64,000 bases of DNA from Accumulibacter sp. (GCF_023806635.1 NZ_JAMTDQ010000029.1:81895-145894), one strand, 5' to 3'. Positions 33,365 to 44,316 are shown, numbered from the stretch's first letter. Notes: a model not told the origin generated them from the letters alone. Made by a program: numbers and translations.

Positions 33365-35539
33365 ATGAACGCCCCGCACGCAGCAGACCCCGCGGCCGCA
33401 CCGCGCGGCCTCTTCACCTGGCGCAAGCACTGGGCCAGCCGTTTCGGAATTGCGCCCTTCCTGCCGATGTCGCGCAGCGAGATCGACGCGCTCGGCTGGG
33501 ACTCGTGCGACATCATCCTGGTCACCGGCGATGCCTACGTCGATCACCCGAGCTTCGGCATGGCGCTGATCGGCCGCCTGCTCGAGGCGCAGGGTTTTCG
33601 TGTCGGCATCATCAGCCAGCCGGACTGGCGGTCGGTGCATGCCTTCCGCACCCTCGGCCGACCGAACCTGTTCTTCGGCGTCACCGCCGGCAACATGGAT
33701 TCGATGGTCAATCGCTATACCGCCGATCGCAAACCGCGCTCCGACGATGCCTACACGCCGAATGGCGAAGCGGACCGACGGCCGGACCGGGCAGTGGTCG
33801 TCTATGCACAGCGCTGTCGCGAAGCCTTTCCCGGCAGCAACGTGGTGATCGGCTCGATCGAGGCCAGCCTGCGGCGCATCGCCCATTACGACTACTGGTC
33901 GGACAAGGTCCGGCGCTCGGTGCTGCCGGACGCGAAGGCCGACCTGCTGCTCTACGGCAACGCCGAGCGGGCGGTGGTCGAACTCGCGCACCGCCTGGCA
34001 GCCGGCGAGAAGATCGGTGACATCCGCGATCTGCGCGGCAGCGCCTTCATGGTGCCGCGCGGCTGGCTGCCCGGCAGCGGCTGGAACGAGATCGACTCGA
34101 CGAAGGTCGATGCGCCCGGGGTGCTGATCCGCCACGCCGATCCCTATGCCGTGACCGTCGCCGGTGCCGGTGGCGTGGCCTGCAGCGGGAGTGGTGGCGA
34201 GGCGGGCGGCGAGGCGGCGGCCGGCGGTGTCCGTGTCGTCCAGTGGCACCGGCAGTCGCATGCGCGGATGCCGAAGCTCGACCGCGCCCGGACGGCGATC
34301 CGCCTGCCGTCGTACGAGCAGGTGGCGGCGGATCCGGTTCTATATGCACATGCCTCGCGCGTCCTGCACCTCGAATCGAACCCGGGCAACGCGCGCGCAC
34401 TGGTGCAGGCGCATGGCGAGCGTGACGTCTGGCTCAACCCGCCACCGATTCCGCTGACCACTGCCGAGATCGACGGCGTCTTCGCCGCACCGTTCCAGCG
34501 GCGGCCGCATCCGGCCTACGGCGAGGCGAAGATTCCAGCCTTTGAGATGATCCGCTTCTCGGTCAACATCATGCGCGGCTGCTTCGGTGGCTGCACCTTC
34601 TGTTCGATCACCGAGCACGAGGGGCGGATCATCCAGAGTCGTTCCGAGCAGTCGATCCTGCACGAGATCGAGGAGATCCGCGAGCGTACGCCCGGCTTCA
34701 CCGGCATCATCTCCGATCTCGGCGGACCGACGGCCAACATGTACCGCCTGGCGTGCAAGGACCGGCGGATCGAGTCGGCCTGCCGCCGGCTCTCATGCGT
34801 CTTTCCGGGAATCTGCGAAAACCTGGATACCGACCACACGCCCTTGCTGCAGCTCTACCGCAAGGCGCGCGCGCTGCCCGGCGTGAAGAAGGTCCTGATC
34901 AGCTCCGGCCTGCGCTACGACCTCGCCGTGCGCGATCCGGCGTACGTCCGCGAACTCGTCCGACACCATGTCGGCGGCTACCTGAAGATCGCCCCGGAAC
35001 ACACCGAGGAGGGACCGCTGGCGCACATGATGAAACCCGGAATCAGCTCCTACGAGCAGTTCCGGCTGATGTTCGAGAGGTTCTCGAAGGAAGCCGGCAA
35101 GGAGCAGTACCTGATTCCCTACTTCATCGCCGCGCACCCGGGAACCACGGACGGGGACATGCTCAATCTCGCCCTCTGGCTGAAACGCAACAACTTCCGT
35201 CTCGACCAGGTGCAGACCTTCCTGCCGACGCCGATGGCGCTCGCCACTGCCATGTATCACAGCCGCCGCAACCCGTTGCACCGGGTCGGGCAGGGCTCCG
35301 GCAGCGTCGAGACCGCTCGCGGTGCCCGCCAGCGTCGCCTGCACAAGGCCTTCCTGCGTTACCACGATCCCGGCAACTGGCCGCTGCTGCGCGAGGCCCT
35401 GCGGCGGATGGGGCGTGCCGACCTGATCGGCAACGGTCGCCAGCACCTGGTGCCATTCACGCAGCCGCACGGCAGCGGGTCGCAACGCATTGGGCCGCTG
35501 CAGTCGCGGCCGGTCAGGCAGAGGTCGGCCGGCACGTAG
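33365..35539 (+). CDS. YgiQ family radical SAM protein
   Basis: A 724-aa UPF0313/YgiQ protein. The N-terminal B12-binding-like domain starts with [26 protein letters not shown] and continues through [17 protein letters not shown] and [17 protein letters not shown]. The radical SAM cluster motif is [10 protein letters not shown] (CxxxCxxC) near 405, followed by [29 protein letters not shown] and the family-specific YFIAAHPGT and QVQTFLPTP. The [4Fe-4S] cluster would cleave SAM; the physiological substrate is unknown. Length is typical (700-750). Confidence 0.92.
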   Translation: MNAPHAADPAAAPRGLFTWRKHWASRFGIAPFLPMSRSEIDALGWDSCDIILVTGDAYVDHPSFGMALIGRLLEAQGFRVGIISQPDWRSVHAFRTLGRPNLFFGVTAGNMDSMVNRYTADRKPRSDDAYTPNGEADRRPDRAVVVYAQRCREAFPGSNVVIGSIEASLRRIAHYDYWSDKVRRSVLPDAKADLLLYGNAERAVVELAHRLAAGEKIGDIRDLRGSAFMVPRGWLPGSGWNEIDSTKVDAPGVLIRHADPYAVTVAGAGGVACSGSGGEAGGEAAAGGVRVVQWHRQSHARMPKLDRARTAIRLPSYEQVAADPVLYAHASRVLHLESNPGNARALVQAHGERDVWLNPPPIPLTTAEIDGVFAAPFQRRPHPAYGEAKIPAFEMIRFSVNIMRGCFGGCTFCSITEHEGRIIQSRSEQSILHEIEEIRERTPGFTGIISDLGGPTANMYRLACKDRRIESACRRLSCVFPGICENLDTDHTPLLQLYRKARALPGVKKVLISSGLRYDLAVRDPAYVRELVRHHVGGYLKIAPEHTEEGPLAHMMKPGISSYEQFRLMFERFSKEAGKEQYLIPYFIAAHPGTTDGDMLNLALWLKRNNFRLDQVQTFLPTPMALATAMYHSRRNPLHRVGQGSGSVETARGARQRRLHKAFLRYHDPGNWPLLREALRRMGRADLIGNGRQHLVPFTQPHGSGSQRIGPLQSRPVRQRSAGT

Positions 35540-35577
35540 CCGGTGCGGTGGGGTCTCCTGTCACTGAAAGGTCCACC

Positions 35578-36357
35578 ATGTCGATACAGGTTTTTCTCGG
35601 CGGCGCTTGCGGAACGACCACCTGGCGGGCGGATGTCGCCATCCCGCTGTTGCGTGCGGCCGGTGTCAGCTTCCACGACCCGCAACTGGCCGACGGCGAG
35701 TGGACCCCGGCCCATCAGTACGCCGAAATGGAAGCCCGCTCCGCCGCCGATGTCTGGTTGTTCGTCGTCAACGAATCCACCTGTGGCGTCGCCAGCGTGG
35801 CGGAGTGCGCCTACCGCATCGGCCAGCGCGGCAGACTGGCTCTCGCCCTGACCGATCTCCCCGCTGACGCGGTACTGCATGGCAGGAGGCTGGCGCGCCG
35901 GGAGATCGACGACATCAACCGTGGCCGTGTCTTTCTCCGCGCCATGGCCGAGAAGCACGGCGTCGCGGTGTTTGCCAGCGTCGCCGATGCGACGGCACAC
36001 GCCATCGAGCTGGCGCGGCAGGCGGCAAGGGAACTCAACCTCGACAGGCTGACGACCGTGTTGCGGCGGGTCTCGGTGCCGGGCTATTCGTTCATCCCGG
36101 AAGCCATTGCCGGGCATCTCAGCGTGCGCATCAGCAAGGCGGAATGCGACTCCCGCACCGGCGCCAGCGAGACCATGCTCGGGCGCCGCTGGCTGATCGA
36201 GCGCGAAGCGACGCCGGACGAAGTGGTGCGGACGCTCCTCAAGGCGGCGCTCACCTGGGAGGAACACGAGTTGCGCGAGCGTTTCCGAGTCGACGACAGG
36301 TTGGTTTTCGACCCGCATTTCCAGCTTCCGGTCGATGCCGCATCCGGTCACCCTTGA
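35578..36357 (+). CDS. nucleoside 2-deoxyribosyltransferase-like protein with C-terminal extension
   Basis: A 259-aa protein. Residues 1-~145 ([22 protein letters not shown]... [40 protein letters not shown]) match the nucleoside 2-deoxyribosyltransferase-like family; the DVWLFVV...ECAYRI segment holds the presumed catalytic Glu. Residues ~160-259 form a second, mainly helical domain I do not recognise. It overlaps the following dioxygenase gene by 23 bp, so they act together. Nucleotide or modified-sugar metabolism is plausible; related folds are used in NAD-cleaving defence enzymes, but nothing else here supports that. Confidence 0.7.
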   Translation: MSIQVFLGGACGTTTWRADVAIPLLRAAGVSFHDPQLADGEWTPAHQYAEMEARSAADVWLFVVNESTCGVASVAECAYRIGQRGRLALALTDLPADAVLHGRRLARREIDDINRGRVFLRAMAEKHGVAVFASVADATAHAIELARQAARELNLDRLTTVLRRVSVPGYSFIPEAIAGHLSVRISKAECDSRTGASETMLGRRWLIEREATPDEVVRTLLKAALTWEEHELRERFRVDDRLVFDPHFQLPVDAASGHP

Positions 36358-37336
36358 CGCGGCGGCGATGGCCGCGGGCGCGACTGCTCGCGCGGCCTTC
36401 GTGCGCGGGCTCGGCGCGGCGTGCCGCGACGAGGGCTTCCTGCTGCTGCAGAACCATGCCATCCCGGCTGATCTGTGCACCGCGGTTCTCGCCGATGCGG
36501 CCGCTTTCTTCGCTCGTCCGGCGGCGGACAAGGAACGCCTGCACATCAGTCATTCGACGAATCATCGCGGCTTTTCGCGGATGCGGAACAGCCGCGACTG
36601 GCGCGAGCAGCTTCATTTCGCGTGCGAGTGGCCCGAGGGCGCGTGGTCGCCGGGCAAACCGGACCACTACCGCCTTGCCGGCGGCAATCCCTGGCCCGAT
36701 GACGTGTTTGCGGACACGCTGTTGCGCTACATGGCAGCGGTCCAGGCGCTCGGTTTCCACTTGCTGGACGCCCTGGGCGAATGGCTGGGCCTGCCACGCG
36801 GGCACTTCGAAAGGCTCTCCGACGAGCCGCCGTATCTGCTGCTGAAGCTGATTTCCTATCATGTCGAGCCCGGAGGAAGCCGGCGCAACGGCGTCGCCGC
36901 GCATTGCGACTGGAGCTGGATCACCATCCTCCTGCAGGATTCGACCGGTGGACTCGAAGTGCAGGATCGCAACGGCGACTGGTGGCCGGTTCCTGCGCAG
37001 CCGGAGATGCTCGCGGTCAACGTCGGGGAATTGCTCGAAATCCAGAGCCGCGGTCATTTCCGGGCGGCGCCGCACCGCGTCATCAGCCCGTTGACCCGCC
37101 ACCGCGTTTCCGTCCCGGCCTTCATCAATCCGCCGCTGGACGCCCGCATCGAGCCGCTGCCCATCCCGCCCGGGCCGCTTGCGCCGCAAGCCCCGGAAAA
37201 GGAACACATCCACCGGGTAGTGCCGCTGGGGGCAGCCTGCGAAGCCTTCGTCTTCGGCGACAGCGAGTGGCGGCGGAAGGGACTGGGCGGCTGGTGCCAC
37301 GACCCCCGATGCCTATTGCGATGCCTATTGCGGTGA
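36335..37336 (+). CDS. isopenicillin N synthase-like 2-oxoglutarate/Fe(II) dioxygenase
   Basis: A 333-aa non-haem iron dioxygenase of the DIOX_N/2OG-FeII_Oxy family: [11 protein letters not shown] near the N-terminus, the iron ligands His190 and Asp192 (AAHCDWSW) and His247 (PHRVI), and the 2OG-binding Arg in [12 protein letters not shown]. It oxidises small molecules in the cytosol. The last nine residues (RCLLRCLLR) are encoded by a 12-bp tandem duplication adjoining a dispersed mobile motif, so the natural C-terminus has been replaced. Coupled to the deoxyribosyltransferase-like gene by overlap; the substrate is unknown. Confidence 0.85.
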   Translation: MPHPVTLDAAAMAAGATARAAFVRGLGAACRDEGFLLLQNHAIPADLCTAVLADAAAFFARPAADKERLHISHSTNHRGFSRMRNSRDWREQLHFACEWPEGAWSPGKPDHYRLAGGNPWPDDVFADTLLRYMAAVQALGFHLLDALGEWLGLPRGHFERLSDEPPYLLLKLISYHVEPGGSRRNGVAAHCDWSWITILLQDSTGGLEVQDRNGDWWPVPAQPEMLAVNVGELLEIQSRGHFRAAPHRVISPLTRHRVSVPAFINPPLDARIEPLPIPPGPLAPQAPEKEHIHRVVPLGAACEAFVFGDSEWRRKGLGGWCHDPRCLLRCLLR

Positions 37337-37356
37337 CAGTATACATAACTGTCGGA
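37308..37356 (+). repeat. 12-bp tandem duplication plus GGTGACAGTATAC inverted repeat
   Basis: GATGCCTATTGC is repeated twice head to tail (37308-37331). It is followed directly by GGTGACAGTATACATA and ACTGTC; GACAGT/ACTGTC form a 6-bp inverted repeat across 7 nt. The second part is a member of the dispersed GGkGACAG family. It lies across the stop codon of the dioxygenase gene. Confidence 0.55.
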
Positions 37357-37503
37357 TTTTCCAGCGGTCGCTAACCGTCGCCCGAGAAGTGTGATCCTCG
37401 CCCGCGCACCCGCGTCCACCGGCAGCCGCAGTCGTCGGCGATCGGATGCGCGTCGGCCAAAGGCACCGCCGCGCGCGGGTCTGACTGCGGTGCGGCAGCG
37501 GCA

Positions 37504-38214
37504 TCAGCCGGCGGCCCGGATTCCCGGGACCTCGACGACTGCCAGCGCTGACGCCGGCGGCTCTTCGATTGCCCGGACGAGTGCCCGGGTCATCTGCTCC
37601 AGACTGACCAGGCCGAGGCGCTCGGCAGCCTCGCGCCAGTGCGGAACAGACGCCGCCAAGGCGTAGAGCGGCGTCAGGATGAGCGGCCAGCGATGCCCCG
37701 GGCCAACGACGTACCACGGACGCAGGATCGTCGCGCGCACGCCGCTGCCGGCGATCGCCACCTCAGCGGCGGCGCGGGCGGCGACGTAGGCGCGCATCAC
37801 CGGTGCCGGCTGCGCTACGCTGACGTAGACGAGGTGGGAGATCGCGGCCCGCGCGGCCGCGTCGACCGCCGCGCGGACCGACGCGAGGTCGACCGCTTCG
37901 AATTCCGCCGCCTTGGCCGGGTTGGGATGCGCCGTACCGACCAGATGAACCAACGTGTCGCCCGCGTGCAGGGCGCTGGCGATCGAGTCGCTGTCGAGCG
38001 CGTTGCCGACGATGAGCTCTGCACCGGGCGCGGCGCGCCCCGCTGTGGCGGCACGCACCACGAGCCGGACGTGGTGCCCGCGCGTGAGCAGTCGCTTCGC
38101 CAGGGATGTGCCGAGATAACCGGTGCCGCCGGTCAGTACCACGGCGGCGGACGTCGCTGCCATCGGAGTGGCGACTGTCGATGCAGGTCGAGTCAGCGTC
38201 ATCAGCCAATCCAT
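37504..38214 (-). CDS. NAD(P)H-binding protein, complex I NDUFA9-like / atypical SDR
   Basis: A 236-aa atypical short-chain dehydrogenase/reductase. The Rossmann motif is VVLTGGTGYLGTSLAKRLL, followed by LVVRAATAG, NALDSDSIASAL, DTLVHLVGTAHPNP, HLVYVSVAQP and RATILRPWYVVGPGH. The usual Tyr-x3-Lys is not obvious (YVAARAAAE has Tyr but Ala for Lys), so it may bind a nucleotide without classical catalysis. Start: ATG 38214 or 38202, both without a strong ribosome site. A stand-alone gene. Confidence 0.8.
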   Translation of the reverse strand: MDWLMTLTRPASTVATPMAATSAAVVLTGGTGYLGTSLAKRLLTRGHHVRLVVRAATAGRAAPGAELIVGNALDSDSIASALHAGDTLVHLVGTAHPNPAKAAEFEAVDLASVRAAVDAAARAAISHLVYVSVAQPAPVMRAYVAARAAAEVAIAGSGVRATILRPWYVVGPGHRWPLILTPLYALAASVPHWREAAERLGLVSLEQMTRALVRAIEEPPASALAVVEVPGIRAAG

Positions 38215-38390
38215 CGTGGGCGAGAGGGGCCGGGGGCCAGGGTCGCCGGATGCGAATCCTTCCCTGCCATCCATACGCAGCAGGGGTGCGTCCGGATGCA
38301 GGCACCGGCGTCGTCGCTGCTGCCGCATCGCGACGGCTGCCGGCAATCGGCGACTGTTGGCTCGCGGCGGACCATCGCGCGGCCGGGTCC

Positions 38391-39629
38391 TCAACTCCCC
38401 ATGTCGCGGAACGGCCCGGAGTCCTTCCTGCGCAGGGCGTGGACCCGGGCCAGGCCTCCGCGCGCGGTCTCCCGGTAACTCGCCTTTAGGTCGCGGCCGG
38501 TTTCCCACATCGTCCGGACCACCTCGTCGAAGGAGACGAGGTGGTGACCATCGGAGAGCAGGGCGTAGGCCGCGCAGTCGACCGCGCGGACGGCGGCGAT
38601 GGCGTTGCGTTCGATGCAGGGGATCTGAACGTAACCGCCGATCGGGTCGCAGGTCAGGCCCAGATGATGTTCCAGCCCCATCTCGGCCGCATACTCGATC
38701 TGCCGCACCGAAGCGCCCAGGAGTTGCGCGGCGGCGCCGGCCGCCATCGCGCAGGCGGTGCCAACCTCGCCCTGGCAGCCGACTTCGGCTCCCGAGATCG
38801 ACGCGTTGCGCTTGACGATGTTGCCGATCATGCCCGCTGTCGCCAGCGCGCGATGTATCTTCCCGTCTGGCAAGCGCGCGTTCCGCTGCAGGAAGAAGAG
38901 GACCGCGGGCAGCACCCCGCAGGCACCGCAGGTGGGCGCCGTCACCACCTCGCCGCCGGCGGCATTTTCTTCCGATACGGCCAGCGCATAGGCAAACTGC
39001 AGGGCTGTCTGGCCGAAGTAGCCGGAGAGGCTCTGCGCGCGGGCGTGATAGGCGGAAGCCTTGCGCGGCACCTTGAGTTCTCCGGGCAGACGCCCTTCGG
39101 CGTTCAGCCCGGTTGCAATCGTCCGCTGCATGCTCTTCCAGACGCTGGCGAGGTAGGGCCAGATCGCCGGCCCTTCGTGGCGGTCGACGATCTCCCAGAT
39201 GCGCAGCCCTTCACGCTCGGTCTCTTCGAGTATCGCGTCCATGCCGGCATGGGGGTAGATCTCGCAGCCGCCGTCGCTCTGCCCGTCCTCGTCGAGCAGC
39301 GCGCCGCCGCCCACGGAGTAGGTGACGCGCGTCGCCAGGATCCAGCCGCTGCCATCGAGCGCCTCGAACCGCATCCCGTTCGGGTGACGCGGCAACGACT
39401 GTTCAGGTAGCCAGACGATATCGACCGGTGTCGGCGAGAACGGCGCGCTGACGGCCACGTCGGTCAGGTGGCCCCGACCGGTGGCCGCCAGCGCGCCGTA
39501 AAGCGTGACGCGCACGCGTGCAGCCGTCGGGTTGGCGGCGCTGAACGCCGTCGCGGCGAAACGCGGCCCCATGGTGTGGCTGCTCGAGGGGCCGAGGCCG
39601 ATGCGAAAGAGTTCCTGCAGGGATTTCAT
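38391..39629 (-). CDS. sdaA: L-serine ammonia-lyase (iron-sulfur, single chain)
   Basis: A 412-aa one-chain L-serine dehydratase that converts serine to pyruvate and ammonia with a [4Fe-4S] cluster. N-terminal beta domain: [20 protein letters not shown]. The C-terminal alpha domain has the cluster cysteines in [12 protein letters not shown], a cysteine in [20 protein letters not shown], and [20 protein letters not shown]. Length is somewhat short of E. coli SdaA (454) but no motif is missing. ATG at 39629 opens at the conserved SLQELFRIG. No serine transporter is adjacent. Confidence 0.9.
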   Translation of the reverse strand: MKSLQELFRIGLGPSSSHTMGPRFAATAFSAANPTAARVRVTLYGALAATGRGHLTDVAVSAPFSPTPVDIVWLPEQSLPRHPNGMRFEALDGSGWILATRVTYSVGGGALLDEDGQSDGGCEIYPHAGMDAILEETEREGLRIWEIVDRHEGPAIWPYLASVWKSMQRTIATGLNAEGRLPGELKVPRKASAYHARAQSLSGYFGQTALQFAYALAVSEENAAGGEVVTAPTCGACGVLPAVLFFLQRNARLPDGKIHRALATAGMIGNIVKRNASISGAEVGCQGEVGTACAMAAGAAAQLLGASVRQIEYAAEMGLEHHLGLTCDPIGGYVQIPCIERNAIAAVRAVDCAAYALLSDGHHLVSFDEVVRTMWETGRDLKASYRETARGGLARVHALRRKDSGPFRDMGS

Positions 39630-40018
39630 CGGTCTGTGGTGCCTCCCGCTCGTTGCACGAAATCGTCCACCAGCCCACTCCCGGAGAGTGGTGCCGACGT
39701 GTGGTCGTACCTCCACCGCGGTCCGTGCCGCCGACGCGAAAACGACCTCCGCGACCAGCGGCCGCCTTCGTTGGCGGCTGCCGCATGCATCGTGGTCTCC
39801 GTGGCGGCTGTCGCAGCGCCGCTCAGCGATGCCTGCACGGACCACGAGCCGTCTCCGCCGAGGCCGTGCGCGGCACTGTCGGTTCGCGCTCGCCGGCAAG
39901 ACCGGCGCACGCCGGGCGCGGTGGCGCAGCGGGTCGCCGACGGCAACGGCGCACGTTCATGGTCAGCGCGAAGCCCTATTCAATATACTGTCACCGGAAT
40001 CCAGTATGCTGTCCCCGT
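39630..40018. other. 389-bp gap with two copies of the GGkGACAG motif
   Basis: No gene found. On the minus strand the right end (39982-40016) reads GGGGACAGCATACTGG then CCGGTGACAGTATATTG: two copies of the dispersed motif in direct orientation ~10 bp apart, immediately after the stop of the CaCA antiporter. The remainder holds only shadow frames and probably the sdaA promoter region. Confidence 0.5.
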
Positions 40019-41077
40019 TCAGCCGGAGACCAGGACGAAGCCCCAGGTGCCGAGGACGTAGATCAGCAGGGCGGCCCACGAATCGGCACCGAGTCCCCAG
40101 TAGCGCCGCGGGTGGCGCAGCAGGATGCCGGCCACATACACTGTCGTCATCACCAGCCCGATCATGCCGATCCACGCGTTCGCGCGTCCTTCGTGCGTCA
40201 GCACGGGTTGCCCGGCGAGGAGGTCGGCGAGGACGAAGAGAATGAGCTGGAAGGCGTTGCCGCCAAAGATGTCGCCGAAGACGAGCGTGTAGCTCTTCAT
40301 CTGCACGCCGGTGACGGCGGTGCTGATCTCCGGCAGGGCCGAGGCGAATGCCAGGACGGTCGCGCCGAAGAGTACGCCGTTGATGCCCATCAGATCGGCC
40401 AGGCGGTCGCCGCTCTGCTCGAGAACGACGCCGGCGATCAGCGTCACCACCGAAGCGGCGACGAAGATCACCACGTTCCGGGCCGTGCTGGCATTCTCGA
40501 GGGCATTGCCCTTGCCCGCTCGATCGATTGCCGCTTCCGTCGTTGTCGTGGCCGGTTCGGCAGGGATCACGAGATCCATGTCCTTCCGGTCACGACAGCG
40601 GGCAAGAGCCAGCATGCCGACCAGCCAGACGACGAAGATTGCGATGCTCCCGACGCCGATTGGCCCGACTGCGGCGGAGGCGGGAAGCAGTCCGCTCATC
40701 ACGGTGATGCCGACGACGGCGATGACGAGAACGCCCTCGAGTGCCGGGAGCAGCGATGCCGAGACGGTGGACAGCGGGCGCGAGCCGGTGACGAAGCGGT
40801 CGGCAATGACCAGTACCAGGGTCTGCATGGCGACGCCGCCGATCAGGTTCCCGGCGGCGATGTCCAGATGGCCACTGGTGACCGCGCTGATCGTGATTGC
40901 CAGTTCGGGCAGAGCGCCGGTGATCGACAGCAGGACCATGCCGCCGATCGTCTCGCCGAGACCGAAGCGGTCGTCCAGCACGTCGGTCGCCCTCGCCAGC
41001 CAGACGCCGGCGATCCAGGTCGCGACGGCGGCGGCAGCGAAGACGAGCAGAAGGGCGGGAATTCCGAGCTGGTTCAT
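40019..41077 (-). CDS. Ca2+/cation antiporter (CaCA family)
   Basis: A 352-aa inner-membrane antiporter with ~10-11 TM helices and the two alpha-repeats of the Na+/Ca2+ exchanger superfamily. The first contains ITGALPELAITISAV and the second FASALPEISTAVTGV, each carrying the acidic Glu of the G/S-x-x-PE motif. A short acidic cytoplasmic loop (~175-215) separates the halves. The stop codon is immediately followed by dispersed mobile-type repeats. Which cation is moved cannot be told. ATG 41077 precedes the first TM helix. Confidence 0.87.
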   Translation of the reverse strand: MNQLGIPALLLVFAAAAVATWIAGVWLARATDVLDDRFGLGETIGGMVLLSITGALPELAITISAVTSGHLDIAAGNLIGGVAMQTLVLVIADRFVTGSRPLSTVSASLLPALEGVLVIAVVGITVMSGLLPASAAVGPIGVGSIAIFVVWLVGMLALARCRDRKDMDLVIPAEPATTTTEAAIDRAGKGNALENASTARNVVIFVAASVVTLIAGVVLEQSGDRLADLMGINGVLFGATVLAFASALPEISTAVTGVQMKSYTLVFGDIFGGNAFQLILFVLADLLAGQPVLTHEGRANAWIGMIGLVMTTVYVAGILLRHPRRYWGLGADSWAALLIYVLGTWGFVLVSG

Positions 41078-41307
41078 TGGCAGTTTCCTCACGGTTTGGT
41101 TGTTGTTGGTGGTGGAGGGTGACGGGTGGCGCTGTCGCGCCGCCCCAGGCGTTCGGTTCGCCAGGCCGATGCTGTCAAAGTCGCGTGGTCTCGCGGCATG
41201 TGGCGTCGCCAATCGTCGCCATGGAGCCGGCCATGGCTACGGCTGGCGCCTGGTCGGAGACGCGAATGCATCGGCTTCACCGCTCATCCGGTTGGCGGAA
41301 CGAAAGA

Positions 41308-42975
41308 CTAGCGCGTGATCGGCCGGTAGCGGATGCGCTTCGGGCGGGCGGCTTCATCGCCGAGGCGGCGTCGCTTGTCTTCCTCGTACTCGTGGTAGTT
41401 GCCGCTGAAGAAGCTCCATTGCGAATCGCCCTCGCAGGCGAGGATGTGCGAGCAGATGCGATCGAGGAACCAGCGGTCGTGCGAGATCACCAGCACGCAG
41501 CCGGCGAACTCGAGCAGCGCGTCCTCGAGCGCACGCAGCGTTTCGACGTCGAGGTCGTTCGACGGCTCGTCGAGCAGGAGGACGTTGCCGCCGGCGATCA
41601 ACGTCTTCGCCATGTGCAGCCGTCCGCGCTCGCCACCCGAGAGCTGGCCGACCCGCTTCTGCTGGTCGGCGCCCTTGAAGTTGAAGCGGCCGATGTAGGC
41701 GCGCGCCGGTGTTTCGTACTTGCCGACCGTGAGGATGTCGGCGCCACCCGAAATCTCCTCGAATACCGTCTTGTCGCCGTCGAGGCAGTCGCGACTCTGG
41801 TCGACGTAGGCGAGGCGGACGGTCTCGCCGATGTCGATCTCGCCCGAGTCGGGCTGCTCGCGGCCGGTGAGCATGCGGAACAGTGTCGACTTGCCGGCGC
41901 CGTTCGGGCCGATGATGCCGACGATCGCGCCCGGCGGCACGCTGAAACTCAGCCGGTCGATCAGCAGGCGGTCGCCGAAGGACTTGCTGACGTTGGAAAA
42001 CTCGATCACCTTGCTGCCAAGGCGCTCGCCGACCGGGATGAAAATCTCCTGCGTCTCGTTGCGCTTCTGGTACTCGACGTTCGACAGCTCCTCGAAACGC
42101 GCCAGCCGGGCCTTGCTCTTCGCCTGCCGCGCCTTCGGGTTCTGCCGCACCCACTCGAGTTCCTGCTTCATCGCCTTGATGCGCCCGGCTTCCTGGCGCG
42201 CTTCGCTTTCCAGTCGCGCCTCCTTCTGTTCGAGCCAGCTCGAGTAGTTGCCCTTCCACGGGATGCCGTGGCCGCGGTCGAGTTCGAGGATCCATTCGGC
42301 CGCGTTGTCGAGGAAGTAGCGATCGTGCGTCACGGCGACGACGGTACCGGGGAAGCGGACGAGGAACTGCTCGAGCCAGTCGACCGACTCGGCGTCGAGG
42401 TGGTTCGTCGGCTCGTCGAGCAGGAGCATGTCGGGCTTCGAGAGCAGCAGCCTGCACAACGCGACACGCCGCTTCTCGCCGCCGGAGAGATTGCCGATCA
42501 GCGCCTCCCAGGGCGGCAGCCGCAGCGCGTCGGCAGCGAGCTCGAGCTGGTTCTCGAGGTCGGCGCCGCCGCTGCTGGCGATGATCGCCTCGAGCCGCGC
42601 CTGCTCCTCGGCGAGCTTGTCGAAGTCGGCGTCGGGCTCGGCGTAGGCGGCGTAGACGGCGTCGAGCATCGCCTGCGCGGCGAAGGCGTCGCCAAGTCCC
42701 GACTCGACTTCCTGGCGAACGGTCCTGCCCGGGTCGAGCTGCGGCTCCTGCGGCAGATAGCCGATGTTCAGCCCGGGCATCGGCGTTGCTTCGCCGATGA
42801 TGTCGCGGTCGACGCCGGCCATGATGCGCAGCACCGTCGACTTGCCGGATCCGTTGAGGCCGAGCAGGCCGATCTTGGCACCGGGGAAGAAGGAGAGCGA
42901 GATGTCCTTGATGATCTGGCGCTTGGGCGGGACGATCTTGCCCACGCGGTTCATCGTGAATACATATTGAGCCAT
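41308..42975 (-). CDS. ettA: energy-dependent translational throttle protein EttA
   Basis: A 555-aa ABC-F protein, soluble, with two nucleotide-binding domains. Walker A GLNGSGKST and GPNGAGKST, signature motifs LSGGEKRR and LSGGERGR, Walker B LLLDEPTNHLD and LLLDEPSNDLD. The EttA-type arm lies in the first domain and the charged linker (EQKEARLESEARQEAGRIKAMKQELEWVRQN) joins them. It binds the ribosomal E site and gates translation by ATP level. Length and start (MAQYVFTMNRVGKIVPPKR) match EttA exactly. Confidence 0.95.
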   Translation of the reverse strand: MAQYVFTMNRVGKIVPPKRQIIKDISLSFFPGAKIGLLGLNGSGKSTVLRIMAGVDRDIIGEATPMPGLNIGYLPQEPQLDPGRTVRQEVESGLGDAFAAQAMLDAVYAAYAEPDADFDKLAEEQARLEAIIASSGGADLENQLELAADALRLPPWEALIGNLSGGEKRRVALCRLLLSKPDMLLLDEPTNHLDAESVDWLEQFLVRFPGTVVAVTHDRYFLDNAAEWILELDRGHGIPWKGNYSSWLEQKEARLESEARQEAGRIKAMKQELEWVRQNPKARQAKSKARLARFEELSNVEYQKRNETQEIFIPVGERLGSKVIEFSNVSKSFGDRLLIDRLSFSVPPGAIVGIIGPNGAGKSTLFRMLTGREQPDSGEIDIGETVRLAYVDQSRDCLDGDKTVFEEISGGADILTVGKYETPARAYIGRFNFKGADQQKRVGQLSGGERGRLHMAKTLIAGGNVLLLDEPSNDLDVETLRALEDALLEFAGCVLVISHDRWFLDRICSHILACEGDSQWSFFSGNYHEYEEDKRRRLGDEAARPKRIRYRPITR

Positions 42976-43249
42976 GGCTGTCGATCGGAGGTCGGGAACG
43001 GGTTGCGGGAAACCGGCGGCAGTTCCGGCGGCGAAGGCGCGAGTTTACCCGAGTCTGCCGCTGCGCGTTGCAGGTGGTGAACCGACCCGCCACGCTGACG
43101 CGCGGCAGGGCGATTGACAGCGCTCGCAGCCGCCGGGCATACTCGGCCCGTTACGCCGATGCGGGCCTCGACGGCCGTCGGTCCTGCCCGCATGCCTGCC
43201 GCGGCGTCCTGCCAGCCGGTCCGGCGGCGGCGCTGAAGACGAATCCCGC

Positions 43250-44095
43250 ATGACATCGAGCATCCATCCGCCACCATTCGCAATCGCTCGCGAGGTCCGC
43301 GCCGCCGGTCGCCGGTGCCAGCGCTGGCGGGCCGTGCTCGGCAGCCTGTTGCTGTTGCTGCATGCATTGTTGCCGGCCGGCGCAGTCGCCAGCATCTGGG
43401 GCTATGTCGATGAGCAGGGGATAGCGCACTTCGCGACCGAGCAGCTCGATTCGCGCTACAGGCTTTTCCTGCAGGGCGACGCCGCGCGCACGTCGCTGTC
43501 GGCACCGAGCGGGCCAGGCAAGCCGGAACTGCTGCGCTACCTGTCGCAGCATCCCAACCTGAAGAAGTTCGAGCCGCTGATCAAGCGCGCGAGCGACGAG
43601 TTCGCCGTCGATGCCGCGCTGCTGAAGGCGGTGATGGCTGCCGAATCCGCCTTCAACCCGGATGCCGTATCACCCAAGGGCGCCATCGGACTGATGCAGG
43701 TGATGCCGGCGACCGCCGGGCAGTACGGTCTGCAGGCGGATCGGCAGCAGAGCCTGGAGGAAAAGCTGGCCGATCCGAAGACCAACATCCGCATCGGCGC
43801 GCGTTACCTGCGCGACCTCGGCAAGCTGTTCCCGAACGATCCGCAGCTGGTTCTGGCCGCCTACAACGCGGGCCAGGGAGCCGTGCAGCAGCACCGCAAC
43901 CAAGTGCCGCCATACCCGGAAACGATGAGCTACGTCCAGCTCGTGACGCAGTTCCATCAGCTCTACCAGGGCAACACGCTGACTCGGAAGGCGGCACCGC
44001 CGTCGATCTTCACCCGTTCGGCTGCCGGCGGTCAGCGCATCTACATGAAGCTGCCCGGGCGGCGCGATGTGCCGGAATCAGCTCCTGCGCGCTGA
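43250..44095 (+). CDS. soluble lytic transglycosylase with DUF4124 region
   Basis: A 281-aa exported murein hydrolase. A long n-region signal peptide (hydrophobic LGSLLLLLHALLPAGAVA) precedes a DUF4124-like segment (SIWGYVDEQGIAHFATEQLDSRY). The SLT (goose-lysozyme-like) domain follows, with catalytic Glu in AVMAAESAFNPDAVSPKGAIGLMQVMPAT, then NIRIGARYLRDL and AAYNAGQGAV. It cleaves peptidoglycan glycan strands in the periplasm to 1,6-anhydro products. Stands alone. Confidence 0.9.
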   Translation: MTSSIHPPPFAIAREVRAAGRRCQRWRAVLGSLLLLLHALLPAGAVASIWGYVDEQGIAHFATEQLDSRYRLFLQGDAARTSLSAPSGPGKPELLRYLSQHPNLKKFEPLIKRASDEFAVDAALLKAVMAAESAFNPDAVSPKGAIGLMQVMPATAGQYGLQADRQQSLEEKLADPKTNIRIGARYLRDLGKLFPNDPQLVLAAYNAGQGAVQQHRNQVPPYPETMSYVQLVTQFHQLYQGNTLTRKAAPPSIFTRSAAGGQRIYMKLPGRRDVPESAPAR

Positions 44096-44316
44096 TGCCG
44101 GCCTGTCGTTACAGCGCCGGTGACGCCTTGTTTTTTCAACATGGCGACGGGCATGCACCGTCAAACCGTCGCCGGCATCTGCCGGCGCCTCAAGCAGTGC
44201 CATTGCCAGCGAACGAACGCCGGCCGACGCCGCGCGTTGCGGGCGTCGAGCCGCCGTCCGTCGGAAGGGCGTGCTGCGGCGGTACAATATCCATCCCCCC
44301 TACCAGAGAAACGATC

